Source of the DNA: Nocardioides marmorisolisilvae
Lineage (GTDB): Bacteria; Actinomycetota; Actinomycetes; Propionibacteriales; Nocardioidaceae
Direction of reading: 5' to 3'
Length of the DNA: 64,000 nucleotides
NCBI RefSeq assembly: GCF_031656915.1
Contig: NZ_CP134227.1
Coordinates: 1,116,001-1,180,000, forward strand
Under the pieces are notes generated by a model. The model was not told the origin of the DNA, did not search any database, and worked only from the letters and a program-made list of their open reading frames with translations. Positions 10,135 through 19,209 of the stretch are shown here, one piece after another. The first letter of the stretch is position 1; the number at the start of each line of letters is the position of its first letter. A program made the translations under genes and the position numbers.

Positions 10135-11797
10135 CCGCTTTGATCCCTAGGGCTTCGGCATATTGATGCTGGAGCACGAACTTCTTAACCTTGCCCGCCG
10201 GCGTCAGGGGGTACTCGGAGACGAACTGAACGTAGCGAGGCACCTTATAACTGGCGAGCCGTCCACGGCAGTAATCGATCAGTTGCGCTTCGGTCGCCTC
10301 CTGGCCTTCCTTCAGTTGGACCACTGCAAGGCCCACCTCCCCGTACTTTTCATCCGGAACGCCGACGAGATAGGCGTCTTGGACGGCAGGGTGAGTCCGC
10401 ATAAAAGCTTCTACCTCGGCCGGAGCAACGTTCTCCCCCCCGACGATGTACAGGTCCTTCAGACGACCCGTGATGTAATAGAAGCCGTCTTCGTCCCACC
10501 TGACCATGTCCCCGGTGTGCAACCATCCGTCCTCGTCGATCGCTCTGGACGTCTCCCGAGGCATCTTGTAGTAGCCCTGCATGACGTTGGGCCCTCGAGT
10601 ACAAAGCTCGCCATCCACTCCTGGTCCCACTTCTTCCCCAGTAACTGGGTCGATGACCTTGGCTTCACATCCCTTGGGGCGGCCCACAGAGCCGACTCGC
10701 TGAGTGAGGGGATCGGTCCGGCTGGAAATGGTGATCAGCGGCGAGCTTTCGGTCATGCCCAGTCCGATGATCAGCGTCAGCCCGAAGGCGCCCTCCACCG
10801 CCTTGCACGTTTCGACCGGGCACGGCGCGCCCGCCATGAACGCCATCCTCAATGGGCCGAAGTCCCAATCGGGAAGGCTCGAATCGTGCAGCATCGTGAT
10901 GTAGATGGTGGGGACTCCACCTGTATGAGTGCACTTTTCCTCAGCCAAGATACGCAAGGCGAGGGGAGGAACAAAGCGGTCCATGGAGATCAGCGTGGAT
11001 TTCCTTTGAAGAGCGCTCAGCAGGCCAAGGACACAGCCGCCGTTATGGAAGAACGGAATTGGAATGAGATACCTGCTTTCGCTATCAAGTTCCATGGCCT
11101 CACTGAAATGCCACGCGTTCTCCAACAGATTCGCGTGAGACAGCAGACAGCCCTTCGGTTCCCCGGTAGTGCCGGACGTGTACATGATCATGAGCGTGTC
11201 GCTGGGCTTGACGTTGGCTGTGAGCTTGAGAATCTCCTCGTCACTGAGGGAGCGCCCGGCATTCACTAGCTCGTCGAGGCCAATGACTCCGGTTAGACTG
11301 GGATCCCCCACGCAAACTACGTCCCGCAGCATCGGAAACCGGTCGAATCGGCCGTCGCCACCAGCAGCGGAGCCGCTTAACTCAGGCAACAGATTTTGGA
11401 GGATTTGCTCGTAATTGACATTAAGAAATCGCGGAGTGTAAATTAGAGCCACCGAATCAGACTGCCGGAGCAGATACTCGAACTCGGACTGCCGATAGAA
11501 GGAGTTCGCCGGCACGAAGACGGCTCCCAGCATCGCGGTGGCGTGCTGGAACAGCACCCACTCGATGCTGTTTGGCAGCCATACCACGACGTGGTCTCCA
11601 TGACCGATACCCCGCGAACTCAACCCCTTGGCGACCTCCCCGGCCTGGGTGTAGAGCTGGTCATAGGTCAGCCGTCGCACTCGCTCGCCGTCGTCTTCAT
11701 AGCAGACGACCGCTTCTCGATGGGGATTCTGCGCCCGCGCGGCGACGAGACGGTCCGACAAGGTCTCGTGATCGCGGTCGTACGTAAACGCATCCAT
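10127..11797 (-). CDS. AMP-forming acyl-CoA synthetase/ligase, first gene of the Atu-like operon
   Basis: A 556-residue ANL-superfamily enzyme. The P-loop is Y-T-S-G-T-T-G-E-P-K-G, the A5 motif is G-L-G-M-T-E-S-S-P, the adenylate-binding loop is W-L-H-T-G-D-M, and the C-terminal catalytic Lys motif is P-L-T-P-A-G-K-V-K-K-F. It activates a carboxylic acid with ATP and CoA. AGAGGGG precedes the ATG at 11797. As the first gene of the run it probably loads the operon's substrate (an AtuH-like role, inferred). An inverted repeat just upstream (11818-11849) could be its operator. Confidence 0.9.
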   Translation of the reverse strand: MDAFTYDRDHETLSDRLVAARAQNPHREAVVCYEDDGERVRRLTYDQLYTQAGEVAKGLSSRGIGHGDHVVVWLPNSIEWVLFQHATAMLGAVFVPANSFYRQSEFEYLLRQSDSVALIYTPRFLNVNYEQILQNLLPELSGSAAGGDGRFDRFPMLRDVVCVGDPSLTGVIGLDELVNAGRSLSDEEILKLTANVKPSDTLMIMYTSGTTGEPKGCLLSHANLLENAWHFSEAMELDSESRYLIPIPFFHNGGCVLGLLSALQRKSTLISMDRFVPPLALRILAEEKCTHTGGVPTIYITMLHDSSLPDWDFGPLRMAFMAGAPCPVETCKAVEGAFGLTLIIGLGMTESSPLITISSRTDPLTQRVGSVGRPKGCEAKVIDPVTGEEVGPGVDGELCTRGPNVMQGYYKMPRETSRAIDEDGWLHTGDMVRWDEDGFYYITGRLKDLYIVGGENVAPAEVEAFMRTHPAVQDAYLVGVPDEKYGEVGLAVVQLKEGQEATEAQLIDYCRGRLASYKVPRYVQFVSEYPLTPAGKVKKFVLQHQYAEALGIKAGE

Positions 11798-11817
11798 TAA
11801 GGCGCCCCTCTGTTCTC

Positions 11818-11849
11818 TCGACCAATGCACCGATTCGATCGCTGGTCGA
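11818..11849. promoter_or_regulatory. Candidate operator ahead of the Atu-like operon
   Basis: TCGACCA at 11818-11824 and its exact complement TGGTCGA at 11843-11849 form a 7-bp inverted repeat with an 18-base spacer, 21 bases upstream of the first start codon. The position suits repression by the TetR encoded downstream at 6737-7336. Assignment is by position only. Confidence 0.4.
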
Positions 11850-11989
11850 AAAACCTACTCGCGGTTGGACGCCGGGTCAATGGGTTCTTCCCTTACCTTC
11901 GATCCGTGGAGCGGCCGGGCTGACGATCGTGATGTCGGGTGATCGCCGCCGCCTGCTCTCCGCGACACTGACCGGGGATCAACACGTGG

Positions 11990-12560
11990 AAGGCTGGGCG
12001 GACCAGCGGATCAGAAATGCCCAGCCGTGGCGAGTCGGACGGTGATCAGGCGGTCCATGGTGTGCCCGCGGACGTCGACGGCGACCTTGCGCCAGCCGCC
12101 TTTAGGCACGGTCTGGGACAGTTGGCCGTCGTGGGCAGCCGCTCGCCTTTAGTGCGGGGGGACTGCCCCGGTTGGCGGTGCGCGGCCTCGTTGAGGGCGG
12201 CTTCACGACGCATCCTCGAGGTCCGGTGGGCTCCCGGTAGCCCGGCGCCGGCGAGGGTGGGGGTGGCGCCGTCGGTGACCATGGAAGCACCGCCTGGGGA
12301 GCCAGTCGACGATCTCAGCGAGCATCGCCACGACGTGGGCGACCGTCGTCGTGGGGCGTGCTTCTTGTGCACCCGAACGTTGACCGAAACCGTGACCGGA
12401 CACCCGCCCCACGGCGGCTGTATCTGCATGGTGATCACGACCAGGTTCAGGCCACGGGCATAGACCAACCCGTTTGATGGTGCAGCGGACCGCGTCACGA
12501 AACACCCCGGCGCCTTCGGCCTTGGGGCGGTCGTATGGAAAGGCGTTGCCCCCCACAAGT
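11990..12560 (-). pseudogene. IS701-like DDE transposase relic
   Basis: Between the synthetase start and the thiolase stop there is no intact gene. The minus strand holds transposase fragments in shifting frames: K-A-E-G-A-G-V near 12520, P-P-W-G-G-C-P-V and V-N-V-R-V-H-K-K-H near 12370-12430, L-A-E-I-V-D-W-L-P near 12310, and L-N-E-A-A-H-R-Q-P-G-Q near 12160-12190. These match in order the DDE endonuclease family of IS701-type elements. At least two frameshifts are needed to join them, so it is dead. It marks the boundary between two catabolic operons. Confidence 0.6.
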
Positions 12561-12617
12561 GTTCAGACGCATCGAGCAGATGACACGACCTACAACTCGC
12601 GAACTACGTTCAACCTG

Positions 12618-13763
12618 CTAGACCGTCAGAATGTGGACACTGCCGGCTGCCGCGTCCAGCCCGGTGGCGACGCCACCCAGCATGTGGGCAAGGCCGACCT
12701 TCGCGCCAGGTACCTGGCTGGCTCCGCTGCGCCCGAGCAGCTGGTCGGTGATGTCGCAGATGACCCGGACGCCGGATGCGGCCAGCGGGTGGCCGAGGGA
12801 CAGCAGCCCACCGCTCGGGTTCACGGGGATGCTCCCGCCTAACGAGGTGGCGCCGGAGCGGAGCAGACCCACGCCATCACCGCGCACGCACAGCCCCAGG
12901 TCCTCATAGTGGACGATCTCTTCGCTCGCGAAGGCGTCGTGCAACTCGACGACATCCACGTCGGAGGGCGCCACACCGGCCTGCTCGTAGGCGAGGGCCG
13001 CCGCCCGCGCACCGAGCTCGAGGGTCGTGATGTCGGAGCGCCGGAAATCGTAGTCGCCCGAGACCAGCGCTGATCCAGCAACGCGGACCGGTGCTTCGGC
13101 GTACTTCTTCGCCACGTCGGCGGACGCCATGACCACGGCAGCAGCTCCGTCGGTGTTGGGGCAGCACTGGAGCAGCGTGATGGGGTCGGCGATCATCCGG
13201 GAGGCCAGTACTTCTTCGACGGTGAAGCGCTTCTGGTACTGCGCTCGCGGGTTCAGGGCACCGAAGTCATGCGCCTTGACCGACACCTGGGCGAAGTCCT
13301 CAGGTGTCGCGCCGTGGGTCTCCATGAGACGCTGCGCCTGAAGCGCGAACAGTACGGGCATGCTGAGTCCGAGCTGACCGTCGAGGTCGTCTCTGTCCGG
13401 CGGGATCAGCTTCCCGGCGATCGGACTCGTGGTCATCGACTCGACACCGATGGCGATGCCGAGGTCGACGAAGCCGGCGGCGATGTCCTTGTAGAGGCTG
13501 CGGATCGCTGTCGATCCACCCGCGCACGCGTTCTCGACGTTGACCATCTCGACGCGGGTAACGCCGAGGTCCTTCATGATGGTCTGGCTGGTGATCATGG
13601 CGTCGTAGACCCGGGAGGAGAAGACGGCCTGTATCTGGGCGGAGTTGATGCCTGCGTCGGCGATCGCGGCGCGGGCGGCCTGGCCTCCCAGGTCGGCGAT
13701 GCTGCGCTCGGGCATTTTGCAGAAGTCACTCTGTCCCACTCCGATGACGAAGACCTCACGCAT
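12618..13763 (-). CDS. SCP2-type thiolase/lipid-transfer protein (possible acyl-CoA retro-aldolase)
   Basis: A 381-residue thiolase-fold protein. The N-terminal nucleophile motif is N-A-C-A-G-G-S with Cys80; H-D-A-F and G-H-P-L-A are the C-terminal catalytic motifs. The start at 13763 overlaps the stop of the DUF35 gene at 13756 by eight bases. SCP2 thiolases partnered with DUF35 proteins include thiolases and the Ltp2/ChsH2-type aldolases of steroid side-chain degradation, so this pair may cleave a 3-hydroxy- or 3-oxoacyl-CoA. The retained Cys favours thiolysis. It is the last gene of the 18561-12618 operon. Confidence 0.87.
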   Translation of the reverse strand: MREVFVIGVGQSDFCKMPERSIADLGGQAARAAIADAGINSAQIQAVFSSRVYDAMITSQTIMKDLGVTRVEMVNVENACAGGSTAIRSLYKDIAAGFVDLGIAIGVESMTTSPIAGKLIPPDRDDLDGQLGLSMPVLFALQAQRLMETHGATPEDFAQVSVKAHDFGALNPRAQYQKRFTVEEVLASRMIADPITLLQCCPNTDGAAAVVMASADVAKKYAEAPVRVAGSALVSGDYDFRRSDITTLELGARAAALAYEQAGVAPSDVDVVELHDAFASEEIVHYEDLGLCVRGDGVGLLRSGATSLGGSIPVNPSGGLLSLGHPLAASGVRVICDITDQLLGRSGASQVPGAKVGLAHMLGGVATGLDAAAGSVHILTV

Positions 13764-14175
13764 GGGCGGATTCCTTTCCGGGCGCCGGGACGAAGCGGTA
13801 GGCGAGCACGTCCTGCTCCTGCTCACGCCACATCGGCACGATCTCGAGCGTCATCGGGGTGCCGGGCGCCGGAAGGTCCTCGCCGGCGGAGATCGCGAGT
13901 TGGGCGAAGACCCTCACGCCGTGGGGCATGGTCACGTAGCCGACGGTGTAGCCAGGTGGGTAGCGGTGGTTGCCCATGTGTACGACGGTCGCGCAGAGCA
14001 GCTCGCCGTCTGAGCCGAGTTCCACGGGCTCCTGCGCTTCCCTGCCGCAGTCGAGGCAGCGAGGAGCGGGCGGATACGACGTGTGGCCGCACGCGGTGCA
14101 GCAGCTCGCGAGCAGGGTCGGACCTGCCGCTGTCTCGCGGAAGAGTCCTTCGCGCAGGGGAACGGGGTTGGTCAC
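13756..14175 (-). CDS. DUF35 OB-fold/zinc-ribbon protein, partner of the thiolase
   Basis: A 139-residue protein with an N-terminal rubredoxin-like zinc ribbon (Cys26, Cys29, Cys40, Cys43; two CxxC pairs) followed by an OB-fold domain. DUF35 proteins act as obligate partners of SCP2-type thiolases, aldolases or MaoC-like hydratases and may bind acyl-CoA. Overlap with the thiolase gene suggests a stable complex. The GTG at 14175 starts the frame. The gene has no catalytic signature of its own. Confidence 0.85.
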   Translation of the reverse strand: MTNPVPLREGLFRETAAGPTLLASCCTACGHTSYPPAPRCLDCGREAQEPVELGSDGELLCATVVHMGNHRYPPGYTVGYVTMPHGVRVFAQLAISAGEDLPAPGTPMTLEIVPMWREQEQDVLAYRFVPAPGKESAHA

Positions 14176-14218
14176 GTCGATGCTCCTGATTCTAGGTCGC
14201 GGTCCATGGGAGGACGGG

Positions 14219-14989
14219 TCAGCTCGGCGGGAGGATCATCCCGGCGTCCAGCCGGATCGAACGGCCGTTGTGCATAGGGTTTCGGACGATCTCTTCGATC
14301 AACATTGCGAACTCCGCGGGCTCGCCCATGCGCCGTGGGAAGAGTGACTGGGCGGCGAGTTCCGCCTTCAGGGCGGGAGGGACCTGGTCGTAGATCGGCG
14401 TGTCGAAGGCACCGGGCGCTACCGTCATGACACGGATTCCGTGCTGGGCGAGCTCACGGAACAGCGGCATCGTCAGGCCGACGAGGGCGGCTTTGGAGGC
14501 GCTGTAGGCAATCTGCCCGATCTGGCCCTCCCACGCCGCGCCTGAGGCGACGTTGATGATGACACCACGTTCGCCGCCGGCGGTAGGCTCGCTGGCCGCC
14601 ATGCCGGGGGCCACGCTGCGCATCACATGGATCGGGCCGTAGAGGTTCACCTTGATCCCCTTGTCGAAGACCTCCATAGGCAGCGGTCCGCGGCTGGACA
14701 GGAGCTTGGCGGGGGCGGCGACGGCGGCGGCGTTCACCACGACCTGGACGGCACTGTGCTCGGACTCGACGGCCGCCACGGCCGTCTCGACCTGGTCGAG
14801 CTGGCTGACGTCGACCTTGTGGTAGCGGTAGCGCTCCCCCAGCTCGGCGCGGAGGGCGGCTCCGCGTTCGTCGTTGAGGTCGAACGCGGCGACTGCCCGG
14901 GCTCCGAGCGCGAGCAGGCGGCGGGCGGTGGCCTCACCTAGGCCGGAGGCGCCACCGGTCACGATTGCTACGACGTTCTCTATCTTCAC
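14219..14989 (-). CDS. SDR-family 3-hydroxyacyl-CoA dehydrogenase-like protein
   Basis: A 256-residue short-chain dehydrogenase with cofactor motif T-G-G-A-S-G-L-G, catalytic I-A-Y-S-A-S-K and the C-terminal D-A-G-M-I segment. It resembles type-2 (HSD10-like) 3-hydroxyacyl-CoA dehydrogenases, so it probably oxidises the hydroxyacyl-CoA made by the hydratase in this operon, with NAD. The GTG at 14989 is chosen because the protein then begins directly with the first beta strand (K-I-E-N-V-V-A-I-V). A paralogue lies at 25553-26296. Confidence 0.87.
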   Translation of the reverse strand: MKIENVVAIVTGGASGLGEATARRLLALGARAVAAFDLNDERGAALRAELGERYRYHKVDVSQLDQVETAVAAVESEHSAVQVVVNAAAVAAPAKLLSSRGPLPMEVFDKGIKVNLYGPIHVMRSVAPGMAASEPTAGGERGVIINVASGAAWEGQIGQIAYSASKAALVGLTMPLFRELAQHGIRVMTVAPGAFDTPIYDQVPPALKAELAAQSLFPRRMGEPAEFAMLIEEIVRNPMHNGRSIRLDAGMILPPS

Positions 14990-15026
14990 GGCTTCTCCCG
15001 GGAGCGTTGTGGTTCTCGGTGCCGGT

Positions 15027-16163
15027 TCAGCGGCCCATGACCTCGCGGCCGATGGCGGACCGGGCGATGATGAGCTTCTGGATCTGTGGCGTGCCGTCAC
15101 CGATTTGGAAGCCGGACACGTCGCGCAGCAATGCCTGCAGCGGCATCTCCTCCGACCAGCCGACATGGCCGTGGAGCACGATGCAGTCCTGCACCGCCTG
15201 GAAGCCGACCTGGGGTGCCCACCACTTGAGCATTGCCGCCTCGACGGTGTGCGGCCTTGCGTTGCTGCGTGCCTCGAGCGTGGACGTGGCCAGGGCTCGG
15301 ATGGCAGTGAGGTACGTCAGGTGTTCGGCGATCGGGAAGGTCACGCCCTGGTAGTGGCTCAGCGGCTTGCCGAAGCTCGTGCGGGTCTTGATGTGCTCGA
15401 TGGTCAGGTCGATGGCCCGCTGGGCGATGCCGACGACCATGAACGCGATAAGGGTGCGCGTCAGGTCGAACTCGTTCATGATCATTGCGAACCCCTCGCC
15501 GCCCTGACCGAGTTGGTGCGAGTGCGGAACGAAGACACCCTCCATGGCGATCGAACCGCGGCCGACCGGCCGGAATCCAGGGTCGGCGAAGCGCTGGCCG
15601 GACAGGCCGGGTGAGTCCATGGGCACGACGAATGCACTGATGCGTCCCGTGTCGGTCTGACGCGCGACGATGATCGCGAGGTCTGCATCGGGCCCCTGGG
15701 TGATCGAGGTCTTCTCACCCGACAGCTCCCAGCCGCCGTCCACAGGAACGGCCTTGGCGCTCAGCGCCTGGGCGTCGGACCCGGACGCGGGCTCGGTGAG
15801 TGCGATGGCACAGACTGCTTCCCCTGCGATCACCGGTCCGAGCCAGCGGCGGACTGCCTCTTCCGAAGCGGACTTGACCAGCAGGTCGGCCGTGACGTTG
15901 TTGGCGAACACCTGGTAGCCGCAGGCAGCGTCGGCGTAGCTGACTTCTTCGCAGGCGATGCCGAGGGCTTGCAGGTCCGATCCCTGACCTCCCTGCTCCT
16001 CGGGGACGCAAAGGCCGAGTAACCCATTCCTTCCGAGGTCGATAAGGGTATCTCGCGGGTAGGGGGCACCCTGAGCGCGCTCGAGATACCCCTCGAGGAA
16101 GGATTTGCGCGCAAACGCGCGAACGCTGTCGCGGAAGTCAGCGAGCTCGTCACGGTCCGTCAT
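15027..16163 (-). CDS. Acyl-CoA dehydrogenase
   Basis: A 378-residue acyl-CoA dehydrogenase with I-A-L-T-E-P-A-S-G-S-D and the C-terminal C-I-V-L-H-G-H-V-G-W segment. At the position of the usual catalytic Glu (Y-E-G-T) it has Asp (I-G-D-G-T-P-Q-I-Q-K), a conservative but uncommon change. Its ATG overlaps the hydratase stop (ATGA), so synthesis is coupled. It introduces the alpha,beta double bond into the acyl-CoA activated by the synthetase at 16972-18561. Confidence 0.9.
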   Translation of the reverse strand: MTDRDELADFRDSVRAFARKSFLEGYLERAQGAPYPRDTLIDLGRNGLLGLCVPEEQGGQGSDLQALGIACEEVSYADAACGYQVFANNVTADLLVKSASEEAVRRWLGPVIAGEAVCAIALTEPASGSDAQALSAKAVPVDGGWELSGEKTSITQGPDADLAIIVARQTDTGRISAFVVPMDSPGLSGQRFADPGFRPVGRGSIAMEGVFVPHSHQLGQGGEGFAMIMNEFDLTRTLIAFMVVGIAQRAIDLTIEHIKTRTSFGKPLSHYQGVTFPIAEHLTYLTAIRALATSTLEARSNARPHTVEAAMLKWWAPQVGFQAVQDCIVLHGHVGWSEEMPLQALLRDVSGFQIGDGTPQIQKLIIARSAIGREVMGR

Positions 16164-16975
16164 CTGGTGCCTCCCGACGTCGTCTTGAACAGCGGCGCAC
16201 GCTTCTCGGCGAAGGCTCTGAGCCCCTCGTCGACGTCAGCGCTGTGCAGGTGCTCGGCGGTGACGAGTCGCTCGAGCCGCAAGGCGCTGGCGAGCGGCTG
16301 GTCGAGGCCGTCGTCGATCGCCTGCTTGAACAGGCGCAACGCGCTCGGGCTGCGCCGCGCGATCGTCGTGGCAAGCTCTTCGGCTCGCGTCACAAGCTGG
16401 TCGGCCGGGACGACCTCGTTGACCAGGCCCATCGCCTGCGCCTCCTTCGCAGTGACCAGCTCACCGGTGAAGGCGAGGTACTTGGCGCGGGTGGGGCCGA
16501 CCACCCGTGGCAGCCGGGCTGCGCCGCCGGCGCCGGGGAGGAGGCCGTAGTTGATGTGGCCGTCGCCGAGGCGCGCGTCGGCCGAGGCGACGACTAGATC
16601 GCAGTGCAGTGCAAGCTCCAGTCCACCCGCCATCGTGATCCCATTCAGCGCAGCGATGACTGGCTTCGGCAGCGAGGCGAGCATGGCGAAGGTCTCGGCC
16701 GCCCCCTTCTCGAAGGCGAGCAGTCGAGCGGGATCCACCTTGCCGTCCGGGCCCAGCACCTCCTTGAGATCTGCGCCGGCGCAGAAGGCACGGCCCGTCG
16801 CCGTGACGACCACGACACGCACGTCCCGCTCGTCCTCGATGTCAGCCAGATGGGCGGCAAGTGCATCGAGCACGCGCTCGCTAAGGGCGTTCATCGCTTC
16901 GGCCCGGTTGAGCGACAACCAGGCCACGGGGCCCTTGTCGATACGAGTGACGGCGGCTCGCGTCACTGCGCTCAT
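16160..16975 (-). CDS. Enoyl-CoA hydratase/isomerase family protein
   Basis: A 271-residue crotonase with F-C-A-G-A-D-L-K and the oxyanion segment I-T-M-A-G-G-L-E-L-A-L-H-C-D, keeping the first catalytic Glu. In the region of the second Glu it reads G-H-I-N-Y-G-L-L-P-G-A-G-G, without Glu, so isomerase or thioesterase-like activity cannot be excluded. ATGA overlaps link it to both the synthetase upstream and the dehydrogenase downstream. It probably hydrates the enoyl-CoA in this beta-oxidation set. Confidence 0.88.
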   Translation of the reverse strand: MSAVTRAAVTRIDKGPVAWLSLNRAEAMNALSERVLDALAAHLADIEDERDVRVVVVTATGRAFCAGADLKEVLGPDGKVDPARLLAFEKGAAETFAMLASLPKPVIAALNGITMAGGLELALHCDLVVASADARLGDGHINYGLLPGAGGAARLPRVVGPTRAKYLAFTGELVTAKEAQAMGLVNEVVPADQLVTRAEELATTIARRSPSALRLFKQAIDDGLDQPLASALRLERLVTAEHLHSADVDEGLRAFAEKRAPLFKTTSGGTR

Positions 16976-18561
16976 CGATCCCCACCCTCGGCGCCGATCT
17001 CTGCACCCATGGCGCGCAGACGCTTCTTGTCGATCTTCCCGACGAGGGTGGCGGGCAGCGCGTCGACGAGGTGGATCTCCTTAGGCGCCTGGTGCGCGCC
17101 CTTCGCGTCGCGCACGAGCCGCTTGAGCACGGCCTTGTCGATGGCGGCTCCCTCGTGGAGGACAACGAACGCGGTGACCGCCTCGCCCCACTTGTCGTCC
17201 GGCATGCCTACGACCGCCACCGCGGCGACGTCGGGATGCGCCGCGATCACGTCCTCGACTTCCTTCGGATAGACGTTGAACCCGCCTGAGATCACCATGT
17301 CCTTCTTGCGGTCCACGATGTGGAGATAGCCCTGCTCGTCACGCATCGCCATGTCCCCGGTATGCAGCCACCCATTGCGCAGAGTCTCCTCGGTCAAGTC
17401 GGGCCGGTTCCAGTAGCCGGACATGATGACTGGCGAGCGGACACAGAGCTCACCGGGAATCCTATCAGGGACCGGCTGGTCGGCTTCGTCGACGATCGTC
17501 ACCGTGGTGCCGATGACCGGACGCCCGCACGAACTGAGCAGGTCCGGACGCCCAACCGGGTCGTGCTCCTCACGTAGGAGGCTCGTCGTAACGCCGACGC
17601 ACTCAGTCTGGCCATAGCACTGGACGAACTTCTGCCCGAACCGGTTCAGGGCCTGGGTGAGCCGGGAGGGCGAAATCGGTGCTGCGCCATAAACGAAGGT
17701 CTCGAGCGAGCTCAGGTCCGCGTCCTCCGATGTGGTGTGGTCGAGCAGGGCGTTGATCATTGTCGGCACCGCGAAGGTGCAGTTGGCCTGCTCCTTCTCA
17801 ATCGCCTGCACGAAGGACTTCGGCTCGAAGCCTTGAAGCAAGATGACCGTGCCGCCGCGGGCCAGGGTTGGGAAGAGCGGCAGCACCCCGGCATGCGTGA
17901 TCGGCGGTGCGACCAGGTAGCGGGGCTTGGCGGGGAGTTGCCAGCTCGTCAGCACCGCCTTGCACTGCTCGGCCATCGCTCGGTGCGAGAGCATGACGCC
18001 CTTCGGCGTGCCGGTGGTCCCGCCCGTGTACTGCAGCCAGGCGAGGTCCTCCCGGCCGGCCGGGCCCGGCTCGAGCGGCTTCGGGTCGTAGCCCTCGATC
18101 AGCTCGAACAGGTCCTGCCCAGCGTCGGACTCACCGAACACGAGCAGATGCTTCACCGTCTTGGAGCGTTCGGCGACAGCGGCTCCCACCTCCGCGAATG
18201 TCGGATGGACGATGAGGACCTCGATCTCGGCGTCGTCGCAGATCCAGACGTGATCCTCGACGGACCCCATCGGGTGGAGGCCGGTGTAGTGGCCGCCGAT
18301 GAGGTAGGTCGCCGCCTGGGTCAGCCAGACCTCGGGGATGTTGACACTGAGCGCCCCCACGCCAGACCCATGGGAAATTCCGCGGTCGACGAGCAGCTGC
18401 TCTATGCGACTCATGGAGTCGGCCGCTTCGGCGAACGTCATGCGCTGTTCGCCGAGCACGAACGCCTCGTTGTCCGCGAAGCGCTCAAACGCCTCGACGA
18501 TGAGGTCGCTATACGTCGCTCCGCGCGAGGCGGCCGGGATGGTGGGGGCTGAGTGAGCCAT
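16972..18561 (-). CDS. AMP-forming acyl-CoA synthetase
   Basis: A 529-residue ANL enzyme with Y-T-G-G-T-T-G-T-P-K-G as P-loop, Y-G-Q-T-E-C-V-G as A5 motif, W-L-H-T-G-D-M-A and the C-terminal Lys motif T-L-V-G-K-I-D-K-K. The P-loop has Gly in place of the usual Ser. It is the first gene of a tightly overlapped six-gene operon and probably defines its substrate. A short inverted repeat lies 21 bases upstream, between it and the divergent MaoC gene. Confidence 0.9.
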   Translation of the reverse strand: MAHSAPTIPAASRGATYSDLIVEAFERFADNEAFVLGEQRMTFAEAADSMSRIEQLLVDRGISHGSGVGALSVNIPEVWLTQAATYLIGGHYTGLHPMGSVEDHVWICDDAEIEVLIVHPTFAEVGAAVAERSKTVKHLLVFGESDAGQDLFELIEGYDPKPLEPGPAGREDLAWLQYTGGTTGTPKGVMLSHRAMAEQCKAVLTSWQLPAKPRYLVAPPITHAGVLPLFPTLARGGTVILLQGFEPKSFVQAIEKEQANCTFAVPTMINALLDHTTSEDADLSSLETFVYGAAPISPSRLTQALNRFGQKFVQCYGQTECVGVTTSLLREEHDPVGRPDLLSSCGRPVIGTTVTIVDEADQPVPDRIPGELCVRSPVIMSGYWNRPDLTEETLRNGWLHTGDMAMRDEQGYLHIVDRKKDMVISGGFNVYPKEVEDVIAAHPDVAAVAVVGMPDDKWGEAVTAFVVLHEGAAIDKAVLKRLVRDAKGAHQAPKEIHLVDALPATLVGKIDKKRLRAMGAEIGAEGGDR

Positions 18562-18581
18562 GTTGACGCCTTCCGCCGGAT

Positions 18582-18595
18582 TAACTCATCAGTTA
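18582..18595. promoter_or_regulatory. Candidate TetR operator between synthetase and MaoC genes
   Basis: TAACT at 18582-18586 and AGTTA at 18591-18595 form an inverted repeat with a 4-base spacer in the only divergent gap of this block. The TetR encoded at 19178-19777 is the obvious candidate ligand. The site is short, so this rests mainly on position. Confidence 0.4.
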
Positions 18596-18660
18596 GTCTA
18601 GGCAAGTCTTCACGTACGTCAAGGTCGAGCACGACCTCGTTCGAGAAAGGTGCCCGCGTC

Positions 18661-19209
18661 GTGAGCAGTGCGGGTCCAGCTCCGATCCAGGACGGTCTGC
18701 TGTACGCCGAAGACCTCGCCGCGCGGGTCGGCGTACTGAGTTCGCTCGGCCCCGTCACCATGACCGAGTCGGAGATCCGCGCCTTCGCGCAGCGGTGGGA
18801 CCCGCTTCCAATCCACGTCGGCGACGGGGGTCCTTTCGGCGGTGTGATCGCCAGCGGGCTCCACACTTTTGCAATGTTCCAGCGGCTCGCCGTCGACGCG
18901 GCGTACTCCTCCTGGGCCGTCTTCGCGGGACGTGCGATCCGCGAGATGCTGCTGCCGCGGCCGGTCCTCCCTGGCGACGTCCTGACCGGCTGGGTCCGTG
19001 TCAACGGCGCCTGTCCCCCGCGCAACGGCATGGCGAAACTCGAGGTGGAGGGCCGCCTGGAGAATCAGCACGGCAAGACGGTCCTCACTCTGCGCCTCGA
19101 GAGCTATGTGAGCACCGCACGAGCCTCGAGACACCGGTGGAGTAGCCTGCAGCCGTCCGGATCCGGAGGGAGCACGTGTGGCCAGGCAACGGGCGACGAC
19201 CACGGCTGA
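18661..19209 (+). CDS. MaoC-like (hotdog) enoyl-CoA hydratase
   Basis: A 182-residue single-hotdog protein with MaoC features: E-I-R-A-F-A-Q-R-W-D-P-L-P-I-H, F-G-G-V-I-A-S-G-L-H-T and R-P-V-L-P-G-D-V-L. The Asp/His pair (W-D-P-x-x-x-H) is the hydratase dyad of R-specific MaoC enzymes. The GTG at 18661 was chosen because it follows a GAAAGG and gives a normal N-terminus. The 3' end overlaps the TetR gene by 32 bases. It diverges from the beta-oxidation operon and may supply a hydratase for branched enoyl-CoAs. Confidence 0.83.
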   Translation: MSSAGPAPIQDGLLYAEDLAARVGVLSSLGPVTMTESEIRAFAQRWDPLPIHVGDGGPFGGVIASGLHTFAMFQRLAVDAAYSSWAVFAGRAIREMLLPRPVLPGDVLTGWVRVNGACPPRNGMAKLEVEGRLENQHGKTVLTLRLESYVSTARASRHRWSSLQPSGSGGSTCGQATGDDHG

